From an uncultured Bacteroides sp. (GTDB taxonomy: Bacteria; Bacteroidota; Bacteroidia; Bacteroidales; Bacteroidaceae), in assembly GCA_958477465.1 (NCBI GenBank), contig CAUEFX010000039.1, positions 1 to 40,106 of the forward strand: 40,106 nucleotides of DNA, read 5' to 3'. Below the pieces are notes generated by a model, which saw only the letters and a list, made by a program, of their open reading frames with translations, was not told where the DNA came from and searched no databases. Numbering within the stretch: the stretch's first letter is position 1; the number at the start of each line of letters is the position of its first letter. Shown one piece after another: positions 24,301-31,364 of this stretch. Both the position numbers and the translations under genes were made by a program.

Positions 24301-25599
24301 ATGATTTGGAATGAAAGTATCGAATGCATGGACCGGGAGAGCCTTCGCAAGATTCAAAGTATACGGCTCAAGAAAATAGTAGAACACGTTTATCACAACA
24401 CACCTTTTTACCGGAAGAAAATGCAGGAGCTGGGCATTACTCCTGACGACATCAACAGTATCGACGATATAACGAAGCTGCCTTTTACTACCAAATATGA
24501 TTTGCGTGATAATTATCCGTTCGGTCTTTGTGCCGTGCCGATGAGTCAGATCGTACGTATCCATGCCTCTTCGGGAACTACCGGAAAACCGACAGTCGTG
24601 GGGTATACCCGTAAGGACTTGTCTACATGGACAGAATGCTTGTCGCGCGCTTTTACTGCTTACGGAGCGGACAGCTCGGATATTTTTCAGATCTCTTACG
24701 GTTACGGACTCTTTACCGGTGGTCTTGGTGCTCATGCGGGTGCTGAGAATATCGGAGCGTCTGTTATCCCGATGTCAAGCGGAAATACTGAAAAGCAGAT
24801 AACATTGATGCATGATTTCGGATCGACAATGTTGTGCTGTACGCCCTCTTATGCTCTTTATCTGGCTGATGCCATAAAAGATTCCGGATTGCCCCGCGAG
24901 GAGTTTAAGTTGAAAGCCGGTGCTTTCGGAGCCGAGCCTTGGACGGAGAATATGCGGCGTGAAATAGAAGAGAAGTTGGGCATTAAAGCCTATGATATAT
25001 ATGGATTGAGCGAGATTGCCGGTCCGGGCGTCGGATATGAGTGTGAATGCCAGCATGGTACGCACTTGAACGAAGATCATTATTTCCCCGAAATCATCGA
25101 TCCGCATACGCTGCAACCGGTTGAACCCGGACAGACGGGAGAGCTTGTCTTTACACATCTTACTAAAGAGGGAATGCCTTTGTTGCGTTACCGTACGAAG
25201 GATCTTACCGCTTTGCATTACGATACATGCCCTTGCGGACGGACATTGGTGCGTATGGACCGCATTTTAGGACGTAGTGATGATATGCTGATTATCCGTG
25301 GCGTAAATGTGTTCCCCACTCAGATTGAGTCCGTTATCCTTGAAATGGCGGAATTCGAACCGCATTATTTGTTGACAATCGATCGTCAGAACAATACTGA
25401 TACGATGGAGCTGAAAGTGGAAGTGCGCGAAGGTTATTATTCGGATGAAATAAACAGGATGCTCGCCTTGAAGAAGAAGCTTTCTTCTCGTTTGCAAAGC
25501 GTGTTGGGATTAAGCGTGAATGTGAAACTGGTTGAACCGCGCAGCATTGAACGCAGCGTGGGAAAAGCAAAAAGGGTAATTGATAACAGAAAACTTTAA
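24301..25599 (+). CDS. paaK: phenylacetate-CoA ligase family protein
   Basis: A 432-aa adenylate-forming enzyme that activates an aryl acid, classically phenylacetate, to its CoA thioester using ATP. The AMP-binding loop is ASSGTTGKPTVVGYTRKDL (about 89-107). YDIYGLSEIAGPGVGYECE is the second adenylation motif, and a C-terminal lid domain begins near LGRSDDMLIIRGVNVFPTQIE. In gut Bacteroidota this enzyme usually serves 2-oxoacid or aryl-acid metabolism rather than a full Paa ring-cleavage pathway, whose genes are absent here. It is followed 95 bases later by a double-ACT protein, a commonly seen pairing. It shares a 135-bp divergent region with uvrB. Confidence 0.92.
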   Translation: MIWNESIECMDRESLRKIQSIRLKKIVEHVYHNTPFYRKKMQELGITPDDINSIDDITKLPFTTKYDLRDNYPFGLCAVPMSQIVRIHASSGTTGKPTVVGYTRKDLSTWTECLSRAFTAYGADSSDIFQISYGYGLFTGGLGAHAGAENIGASVIPMSSGNTEKQITLMHDFGSTMLCCTPSYALYLADAIKDSGLPREEFKLKAGAFGAEPWTENMRREIEEKLGIKAYDIYGLSEIAGPGVGYECECQHGTHLNEDHYFPEIIDPHTLQPVEPGQTGELVFTHLTKEGMPLLRYRTKDLTALHYDTCPCGRTLVRMDRILGRSDDMLIIRGVNVFPTQIESVILEMAEFEPHYLLTIDRQNNTDTMELKVEVREGYYSDEINRMLALKKKLSSRLQSVLGLSVNVKLVEPRSIERSVGKAKRVIDNRKL

Positions 25600-25694
25600 T
25601 CTGATTGCAGGCAGGTGAGTTGCCGCGATAAAACGTATGTGTGTTTTGTGGGGCTGGTAGCTTACTTATTTGCAATTCGTAACTTCGAAATATT

Positions 25695-26120
25695 ATGGTA
25701 GCAAAACAACTTTCTATCTTTTTGGAAAATAAGTCAGGCCGCTTGACGGAAGTGACAGAAGTGCTGGCGAAAGAGAATATCAATCTTTCTGCTCTGTGTA
25801 TTGCCGAAAATGCTGATTTTGGTATTTTGCGTGGCATCGTCTCCGACCCCGACAGGGCTTATAAGGCTTTGAAAGAGAATCATTTTGCAGTGAATGTGAC
25901 CGATGTGGTAGGAATCAGTTGTCCGAACGTACCCGGTGCATTGGCCAAGGTGCTGAAATACCTGTCGGATGAAGGGGTGTTTATTGAATATATGTATTCA
26001 TTTGCCAACAATCAGACAGCCAACGTTGTGATCCGTCCCAACGATATGGAAAACTGTATCCGTGTATTGACGGAAAGAAAAGTTGATTTGCTGGCAGCGA
26101 GTGATTTGTATAAACTGTGA
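25695..26120 (+). CDS. tandem ACT-domain protein
   Basis: A 141-aa protein made of two ACT domains (about 3-65 and 70-140), each with the beta-alpha-beta ligand fold. The first opens KQLSIFLENKSGRLTEVTEVL and the second GISCPNVPGALAKVLKYLSD. ACT domains bind amino acids at their interfaces. There is no catalytic or DNA-binding domain, so it is presumably an amino-acid-responsive partner. Stand-alone double-ACT proteins commonly sit beside phenylacetate-CoA ligase genes, sometimes with indolepyruvate oxidoreductase; the oxidoreductase is not present in this window. Confidence 0.9.
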   Translation: MVAKQLSIFLENKSGRLTEVTEVLAKENINLSALCIAENADFGILRGIVSDPDRAYKALKENHFAVNVTDVVGISCPNVPGALAKVLKYLSDEGVFIEYMYSFANNQTANVVIRPNDMENCIRVLTERKVDLLAASDLYKL

Positions 26121-26162
26121 TTACCTACCGACTCCTATTTTATATTAAAAAACATTGATTAA

Positions 26163-26193
26163 TTGGTTAATTCGGTACGATTCTGTAACTTTG
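26163..26193 (+). promoter_or_regulatory. bamD promoter
   Basis: TTG (26163-26165, in ATTGG), 20 bases, then TAACTTTG (26186-26193). This is a near-consensus pair, placing the start about 12-15 bases upstream of the bamD ATG. Confidence 0.7.
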
Positions 26194-26211
26194 CGCATTA
26201 TTTGAAATAGA

Positions 26212-27015
26212 ATGAAGAAAAATATCATTATAACTCTGCTTGCAGCTGCTACGCTTTCCTCGTGTGGAGAGTACAATAAATTGCTGAAAAGTACCGATTA
26301 CGAATACAAGTATGAGGCGGCTAAAAATTACTTCGCCAAGGGACAGTACGGGCGTTCGGCTACATTGCTGAATGAGTTGATTACTATCTTGAAAGGTACG
26401 GATAAAGCGGAGGAGTCCCTTTATATGTTGGGTATGAGTTACTATAATCAGAAAGATTACTCTACGGCAGCCCAGACATTTATAACTTATACAAATACTT
26501 ATCCGCGTGGAACATTTGCCGAGTTGGCCAGTTATCATGCAGGAAAGGCTTTGTTCTTAGATACACCGGAAGCGCGGTTGGACCAGTCGGGTACTTATAC
26601 GGCTATCCAGCAATTGCAGACATTCCTTGAATATTATCCGGCAAGTTCTAAAAAGCAGGAGGCCCAGGATATGGTTTTTGCTCTTCAGGATAAACTCGTG
26701 TTGAAAGAGTTTATGTCGGCTAAACTGTATTATAATTTGGGTAATTATTTGGGTAACAATTATGAGTCATGTGTCATCACTGCTCAGAATGCGCTGAAAG
26801 ATTATCCTTATACAGACTATCGTGAAGAGCTTTCTATTCTTATTCTTCGGGCTAAATACGAAATGGCCGTTAATAGTGTAGAAGAAAAGAAAATAGACCG
26901 TTATCGTGAAACAATCGATGAATATTATGCTTTTAAGAATGAGTTTCCGGAAAGTAAATATTTGAGAGAGGCTGAAAAGATATTTAATGCATCAACTAAA
27001 GTAATAAAAGATTAA
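26212..27015 (+). CDS. bamD: outer membrane protein assembly factor BamD
   Basis: A 267-aa periplasmic lipoprotein and essential partner of BamA in inserting outer-membrane beta-barrels. The signal MKKNIIITLLAAATLSSC ends in a lipobox with Cys18. Five TPR-like helical pairs follow, with recognisable stretches YEAAKNYFAKGQYGRSATLL, YMLGMSYYNQKDYSTAAQTF and YHAGKALFLDT. The last (SVEEKKIDRYRETIDEYYAF) leads to a C-terminal FPESKYLREAEKIF. It has its own promoter. rpoZ follows 15 bases downstream, so both may be on one mRNA with the DUF4293-like gene beyond a partial terminator. Confidence 0.93.
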   Translation: MKKNIIITLLAAATLSSCGEYNKLLKSTDYEYKYEAAKNYFAKGQYGRSATLLNELITILKGTDKAEESLYMLGMSYYNQKDYSTAAQTFITYTNTYPRGTFAELASYHAGKALFLDTPEARLDQSGTYTAIQQLQTFLEYYPASSKKQEAQDMVFALQDKLVLKEFMSAKLYYNLGNYLGNNYESCVITAQNALKDYPYTDYREELSILILRAKYEMAVNSVEEKKIDRYRETIDEYYAFKNEFPESKYLREAEKIFNASTKVIKD

Positions 27016-27030
27016 ATTATAAATAGATTT

Positions 27031-27366
27031 ATGGATTACAAGAAAACGAATGCTCCGTCTAATACCGTAACGCGTGACATGATGGAATTGTGCGCAGATA
27101 CGGGTAATGTTTATGAGACTGTAGCTATCATTGGTAAGCGTGCCAATCAGATTAGTGTGGAAATCAAAAATGATCTTTCTAAAAAGTTGGCAGAGTTTGC
27201 TTCTTATAATGATAATTTGGAAGAAGTTTTTGAAAACCGGGAGCAAATAGAGATTTCCCGTTATTATGAGAAATTGCCGAAACCGACATTGATTGCTACC
27301 CAAGAGTATATAGAAGGTAAAATCTATTATAGAAATCCTGCTAAGGAGAAAGAGAAATTGCAGTAA
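27031..27366 (+). CDS. rpoZ: DNA-directed RNA polymerase omega subunit (Rpb6-like, Bacteroidota type)
   Basis: A 111-aa small polymerase subunit that chaperones beta-prime. The conserved N-terminal helix region includes TRDMMELCADTGNVYETVAI and IGKRANQISVEIKNDL. The C-terminal half (YYEKLPKPTLIATQEYIEGK) is the longer Bacteroidota form. The gene is not linked to gmk or spoT as in Proteobacteria but follows bamD by 15 bases, an arrangement I recall as usual for the phylum. Two hairpins follow before the next gene. Confidence 0.9.
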   Translation: MDYKKTNAPSNTVTRDMMELCADTGNVYETVAIIGKRANQISVEIKNDLSKKLAEFASYNDNLEEVFENREQIEISRYYEKLPKPTLIATQEYIEGKIYYRNPAKEKEKLQ

Positions 27367-27393
27367 GGAAAAACTGTAAATAAGGAATATAAG

Positions 27394-27472
27394 AATAGTC
27401 GGGTAGTAAATAGGAATTATATTCTTATTATTACTTGACTATTTTTTTAGTCATTGATTCTTTTAATGACTA
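27394..27472 (+). terminator. tandem hairpins after rpoZ
   Basis: The first hairpin pairs AATAGTC with GACTATT and is followed by a T-run (27394-27448). A second stem, TAGTCATT/AATGACTA (27448-27472), follows directly. The first is a plausible intrinsic terminator; the second shares bases with it and may be an alternative fold. Confidence 0.6.
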
Positions 27473-27512
27473 TCGACCATTTGACCACTAACTTCTAATT
27501 ACTAAAACAATT

Positions 27513-27959
27513 ATGATTCAACGAATTCAGAGTATTTATTTACTGCTTGTTACCGGCTTGTTGATAGCAAGTATGTGTTTGCCTGTGGGAGCTATTATCG
27601 ATTTTAACGGAGCTGCGAATGTGTTTAAACCGCTGGGGCTCATGATCGGTGATACTTATCAGTCTACCTGGGGACTTTTTGGAATATTGATGTTGGCTAC
27701 CATTGTAGCATTCGCCACTATATTCTTGTTTAAGAACCGTATTCTGCAGATCCGTATGGTGATATTCAACAGCCTTCTTTTGGTGGGATATTATCTGGCT
27801 TTCTTTGCTTTTTACTTTGTACTTCGTAGTGACGATACCTATTTCCAGTTCCACTGGTCATTGTGCTTTCCATTGATAGCTATCATACTGAATTATCTTG
27901 CTATGCGTGCTATTGGCCGCGATGAGGCTATGGTGCATGCGGCCGACAGATTGCGGTAA
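27513..27959 (+). CDS. DUF4293-like four-helix membrane protein
   Basis: A 148-aa inner-membrane protein. Four hydrophobic helices are visible: about 5-27 (IYLLLVTGLLIASMCLPVG), 50-70 (WGLFGILMLATIVAFATIFLF), 79-102 (VIFNSLLLVGYYLAFFAFYF) and 112-130 (HWSLCFPLIAIILNYLA). The N-terminus MIQRIQSIYLLL and the short basic C-terminal end MRAIGRDEAMVHAADRLR match what I know of the Bacteroidota family DUF4293, whose function is unknown. It follows rpoZ after the tandem hairpins. Confidence 0.8.
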   Translation: MIQRIQSIYLLLVTGLLIASMCLPVGAIIDFNGAANVFKPLGLMIGDTYQSTWGLFGILMLATIVAFATIFLFKNRILQIRMVIFNSLLLVGYYLAFFAFYFVLRSDDTYFQFHWSLCFPLIAIILNYLAMRAIGRDEAMVHAADRLR

Positions 27960-27992
27960 TGTAGGTGAAGATATATCTTTATTTTTTTCTAA

Positions 27993-28021
27993 GCCCTCGT
28001 CACAGATTGTTGTAGCGAGGG
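27993..28021. terminator. hairpin between convergent genes
   Basis: CCCTCG (27994-27999) pairs with CGAGGG (28016-28021). No good T-run follows on either strand, so termination is only moderately likely. Confidence 0.35.
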
Positions 28022-28726
28022 TTATTTGGTTATATCAAACAGGTAAGTAAGTTTCACTGATATCGTGTTATGGGCGGCACGAGAAAAATCATCCTTCTTT
28101 CTGGTCTTGTAAAAGTCGGCCAGTCCGAAATAATATCTGCCCTCCAGCAGGAAGTTACCGGCTCTTTTGGTTCTGATCTCGAGTCCGCCGCCACCTGCAA
28201 TTCCATAGTCGAATTTATTCTCCACCTTTTTTCCGTATTCCGGTCTGGCAGTTATTTGCTCGGCAGTCCAGCCTTCGGTTTTTTCCGATTCGTTGATGAG
28301 GAAAGCCACCTGCGGTCCCAAATTGATGAAAAACTGTACGCCTCTGTCTTTACCGAAAGCCAAATGGGCGAGAAATGGAACTTCCAGATATGTCATCTCC
28401 CGGCTATAGCTCCGGCTTAAGTCCTTTTGTCCGTCGGCTGTTTCAAACAGGTCTTCCCAGCCACGCTTTGACAGGTTTAATTCAACTTGCGCGCCACAGA
28501 TCATTGCAAAATATTTCTCGGAAATATAACGTCCCGTCAGACCGGCAATGATCCCCATAGGCGTGTTCTGCTTAATTTTGGGCTCGAAAGTAACCTTGTT
28601 GAAATTAACACCGCCATTGATACCGACAGAAAAATTATGCCGTAATTCGCCTATCTGTGCCATTGATGGAGAGGCCATTCCCAACAATAATGTGATAGCT
28701 GCAATTATTGATTTTTTATTGATCAT
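28022..28726 (-). CDS. outer-membrane beta-barrel protein (PorT/OmpX-like)
   Basis: A protein of about 234 aa with signal peptide IAAITLLLGMASPSMA and cleavage before QIG. The mature chain has regularly alternating amphipathic strands with aromatic belts, for example HNFSVGINGGVNFNKVTF, FLAHLAFGKDRGVQFFINLG and the terminal ISVKLTYLFDI, typical of an 8-10-strand small barrel of the porin-like PorT family. The start chosen is the ATG at 28726, one base after the upstream gene's stop; the ATG at 28741 would overlap that gene by 14 bases. The tight junction to the LysM protein gene suggests one mRNA and a joint role at the outer membrane. Confidence 0.85.
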   Translation of the reverse strand: MINKKSIIAAITLLLGMASPSMAQIGELRHNFSVGINGGVNFNKVTFEPKIKQNTPMGIIAGLTGRYISEKYFAMICGAQVELNLSKRGWEDLFETADGQKDLSRSYSREMTYLEVPFLAHLAFGKDRGVQFFINLGPQVAFLINESEKTEGWTAEQITARPEYGKKVENKFDYGIAGGGGLEIRTKRAGNFLLEGRYYFGLADFYKTRKKDDFSRAAHNTISVKLTYLFDITK

Positions 28727-28727
28727 C

Positions 28728-30524
28728 TTATTCAAAATCAAGTTTTACTAATTCGAAATCCTTGGTAAAACGGACGAAGAATACTTTCTTGTTAATGAAA
28801 CCGCCCCAGTTGTTTACTCTTTGGAATTTAAATCCGGTTTGTATAGGGGTTAAATCCATCTTAGGCAGGTTCTTTTCCAGTCCGGAACCGTACTTAGCCA
28901 GTCCTTTCAGGAAAAAGAAACCGGTGTCGAATCCCAGCATGCCGTATTGTGGATAGTTGACGGTCATGTCTTTACTGTACCATTTGTGGTAAGAGTTGAT
29001 AAAGTTGATAGCCGCCGGAAGCATATTGTTCGTATAGAACGAAGAATAAAAATAAGTATCCAGTTCAAAGAAACTGTCCAGGTGATTTTTGGTATAGGTC
29101 TGCCATTCGGGATAGCCGAAAAGGTGAATATTGGCATCCGGGTTTTCCCTTACCAGCATGGTTAATTGGGGAATGATTTTGATAAGTGTCACATCGCTGC
29201 CGGAAGTAGGGATAAAGATGTTCTCTTTATCATTGCGGAGAGCCTCTTTCAGGCTTTGTACCGTTGCCGATTCGGACAGTGTTTTAACGGAGACACCTTT
29301 GTCGCTTAATTCCTGTTTCAACCCTTTGATAAATTCGTTCTTGTCTTTTTCTACAGCCGTGGCTTCCAGTATTATGACATTGGCATCCGGAAATTGACGT
29401 GTGAAATGTTCGTATACTTCAGAGTATAAGTAAGACTGCGGCGTATTGATTTGATAGATAAAGGGATTATTGAATACCTCTTCTTCTTTGGAAGAGAAGG
29501 GAATAACCATCCGGATATCGTGTTTTTTTGCAAAAGCTGCCAATGTCTTCACATGCTGTGATTGCGACGGACCGAAGATGATATTCATCTCTTTCATTTC
29601 TTCTTTGGCAAGGATTGCATTCAGTGAAGCTCTGTCGTCTCCACAGTTGTAAACATAAAGGTCGATTGAAGTGCCGGTACGTTTCAGGCTGTCTACGGCG
29701 ATAAGAAATCCTTCGTAGTATTCCACCATCCGTTTGTCTTGCAGGAAAGGGAGTAGAATTGCAGCTTTTACAGTGCTTATCTTTTCCGGAATTTCTTTAT
29801 TGGCAAGGAATAATTCCCTGTCGGTAGGGGGGATGGTGTTTCTGTTCCTTTGTGATGGTACCACCGGTTTTTCCGTCGGATTCGGATAGGGGATACATAG
29901 GAATTGCCCCTTTTTCATTCCCTGTTTTAATTCCGGATTGGCGTTGATAAGCGCTTGTTCACTGATTCCGTATTCCCGGCTAACACTGAAGATCGTCTCC
30001 TTCCGCTTTACTTTGTGCATCTCTTTGCATCTGGACTGAACTGGGCCTTGGATAGTGGTAGCTGTCTTGTCGGCGTTTGTCTTATCCGGCTGTTGCAAAT
30101 CGGCAGTTGCCTGTGCGGCTTCTTGGGCAGAAGGGATGCGGATAACCTGTCCGATACGGAAGTTTTCCGCACTCAGTCCGGGGTTGGCTTCACAAATGGC
30201 TTTGGCCGATATATTGTATACGGTTGTCAGTTTGTATAAGGTCTCTCCGGGCTGGATGGTATGGAATATTTCGCTTTGTTGGGTAGTTGCCTTTTGAGGG
30301 ATTTTAATCGTTTGGCCTGCGTATATTTTTTCATCGCATCCGGGATTTAGTCTGATAATGTCGGCTTGACTTACTCCATACATGCTGGATATAGAATACA
30401 GACTTTGCCCCTTTTCGATGGTGTGTAAGAAGTAGCTTTGATTTTCCTGTGCACAAAGGCTCATGCAAGAGAAGTTTATAAAAAACAGGAAAAAGAGTAT
30501 ACGGTTTATTATCGGTTTCATCAA
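28728..30524 (-). CDS. triple-LysM protein with receptor-ligand-binding-like domain
   Basis: A 598-aa exported protein with signal peptide INRILFFLFFINFSCMSLCA. It has three LysM domains (about 30-76, 86-131, 168-211), each with the GxTLYxIS-N-GL-pattern, e.g. GQSLYSISSMYGVSQADIIR. LysM binds N-acetylglucosamine backbones of peptidoglycan. The remaining part (about 250-590) resembles a periplasmic Leu/Ile/Val-type binding-protein fold (KAAILLPFLQDKRMVEYYEG, NIIFGPSQSQHVKTLAAFAK). No ABC transporter partner lies nearby, so it may be a structural or sensory protein on the cell wall. A -7 match lies at 30557-30564. It is the first gene of a pair with the barrel protein gene. Confidence 0.85.
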   Translation of the reverse strand: MMKPIINRILFFLFFINFSCMSLCAQENQSYFLHTIEKGQSLYSISSMYGVSQADIIRLNPGCDEKIYAGQTIKIPQKATTQQSEIFHTIQPGETLYKLTTVYNISAKAICEANPGLSAENFRIGQVIRIPSAQEAAQATADLQQPDKTNADKTATTIQGPVQSRCKEMHKVKRKETIFSVSREYGISEQALINANPELKQGMKKGQFLCIPYPNPTEKPVVPSQRNRNTIPPTDRELFLANKEIPEKISTVKAAILLPFLQDKRMVEYYEGFLIAVDSLKRTGTSIDLYVYNCGDDRASLNAILAKEEMKEMNIIFGPSQSQHVKTLAAFAKKHDIRMVIPFSSKEEEVFNNPFIYQINTPQSYLYSEVYEHFTRQFPDANVIILEATAVEKDKNEFIKGLKQELSDKGVSVKTLSESATVQSLKEALRNDKENIFIPTSGSDVTLIKIIPQLTMLVRENPDANIHLFGYPEWQTYTKNHLDSFFELDTYFYSSFYTNNMLPAAINFINSYHKWYSKDMTVNYPQYGMLGFDTGFFFLKGLAKYGSGLEKNLPKMDLTPIQTGFKFQRVNNWGGFINKKVFFVRFTKDFELVKLDFE

Positions 30525-30556
30525 TTTTTAAACTATTGGTTCTTAAAATCAAGCAA

Positions 30557-30564
30557 CAAAGGTA
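30557..30564 (-). promoter_or_regulatory. candidate -7 element for the LysM-barrel operon
   Basis: The minus strand reads TACCTTTG, matching TAnnTTTG, 33 bases upstream of the ATG at 30524. A -33 is not clear. Confidence 0.45.
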
Positions 30565-30648
30565 CGAATTCTGCCATATATCTGCCTAATAATTGCGTTA
30601 AGAAAATAATATTGTGTTTCTTTAATACCATAATTCGAGCGGAAACAT

Positions 30649-30656
30649 TAATTTTG
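30649..30656 (+). promoter_or_regulatory. candidate -7 element very close to the next ATG
   Basis: TAATTTTG ends 8 bases before the ATG at 30665, so a transcript from it would have almost no leader. Confidence 0.4.
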
Positions 30657-30664
30657 CAGATGTT

Positions 30665-31357
30665 ATGTCACTACGTATATTATCTTATATTGTGCTATTA
30701 TGCATTGCCCTTTCTTTCTCGGAAAGCAAGGCGCAGATCAGTTTGAACCCGGTAGGTATCGTACTGAAGGAGAATGGGGTTGAACCGGAAGATCCCCAAA
30801 CACTTGAAGCTGGTGGAGAGACTTATCAGGGAGCCGCTCCGCTCGAAATCCGTTTTATGGCTAATATAGAGTCGCCTTCCGCCACGTTGCGTTATGAATG
30901 GAATTTTGCATACGATTCGGAGTTTACGGATAATTATCTGCCGCCGCGTTACGACGAAGAGACGACCGTGCCCTTTGAGTCTTCGGGAACATTTTATGTC
31001 CGGTTGCAGGTGAGCGATACGGGCGTGGAAGACGGTCCGGCTTTTATTTCGGATGTTTTCGTAATCCAGATACCCGAGTCGGAGCTGAAAATTCCGAATG
31101 CCTTCTCGCCTAATGGAGACGGAATTAATGATATCTTTAAAGTAAAGTATAACTCGTTGGTCAGTTTTAATGCGGTAGTGTTTAACCGTTGGGGGCAGAA
31201 AATATACGAGTGGGGATTTCCGGATATCGATAAAGGATGGGATGGAACATCGAATGGACGCCAGGTTCCTGCCGGTGTGTATTTCATAGTTATAGAGGCC
31301 CGCGGATCGGATGGAGTAGTATATAAACATAAAGGAGACATAAATATACTTAGGTAA
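30665..31357 (+). CDS. secreted protein with gliding-motility/T9SS type B-like C-terminal domain
   Basis: A 230-aa protein with signal peptide MSLRILSYIVLLCIALSFSE. The middle (about 50-140) is a PKD/Ig-like domain, LEIRFMANIESPSATLRYEW and SGTFYVRLQVSDTG. The last 85 residues match the gliding-motility-associated C-terminal domain: IPNAFSPNGDGINDIFKV, VFNRWGQKIYEWG, GWDGTSNGRQVPAGVYFIVI. That domain is known as a type IX secretion signal in Flavobacteriia, but gut Bacteroides generally lack the full system, so here its role may be different. uvrA starts seven bases after its stop, suggesting one mRNA. Confidence 0.88.
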   Translation: MSLRILSYIVLLCIALSFSESKAQISLNPVGIVLKENGVEPEDPQTLEAGGETYQGAAPLEIRFMANIESPSATLRYEWNFAYDSEFTDNYLPPRYDEETTVPFESSGTFYVRLQVSDTGVEDGPAFISDVFVIQIPESELKIPNAFSPNGDGINDIFKVKYNSLVSFNAVVFNRWGQKIYEWGFPDIDKGWDGTSNGRQVPAGVYFIVIEARGSDGVVYKHKGDINILR

Positions 31358-31364
31358 AAAGAAT

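Noticed and set aside
24166..24735. N-terminal extension of uvrB by 190 codons
   Set aside because: The extension crosses the divergent start of the CoA ligase gene and has no UvrB-like sequence; MNFELTSAYKPTGDQ is the family start.
27993..28021. Strong bidirectional terminator
   Set aside because: The stem is good but neither strand has a T-run after it; retained only as a low-confidence hairpin.
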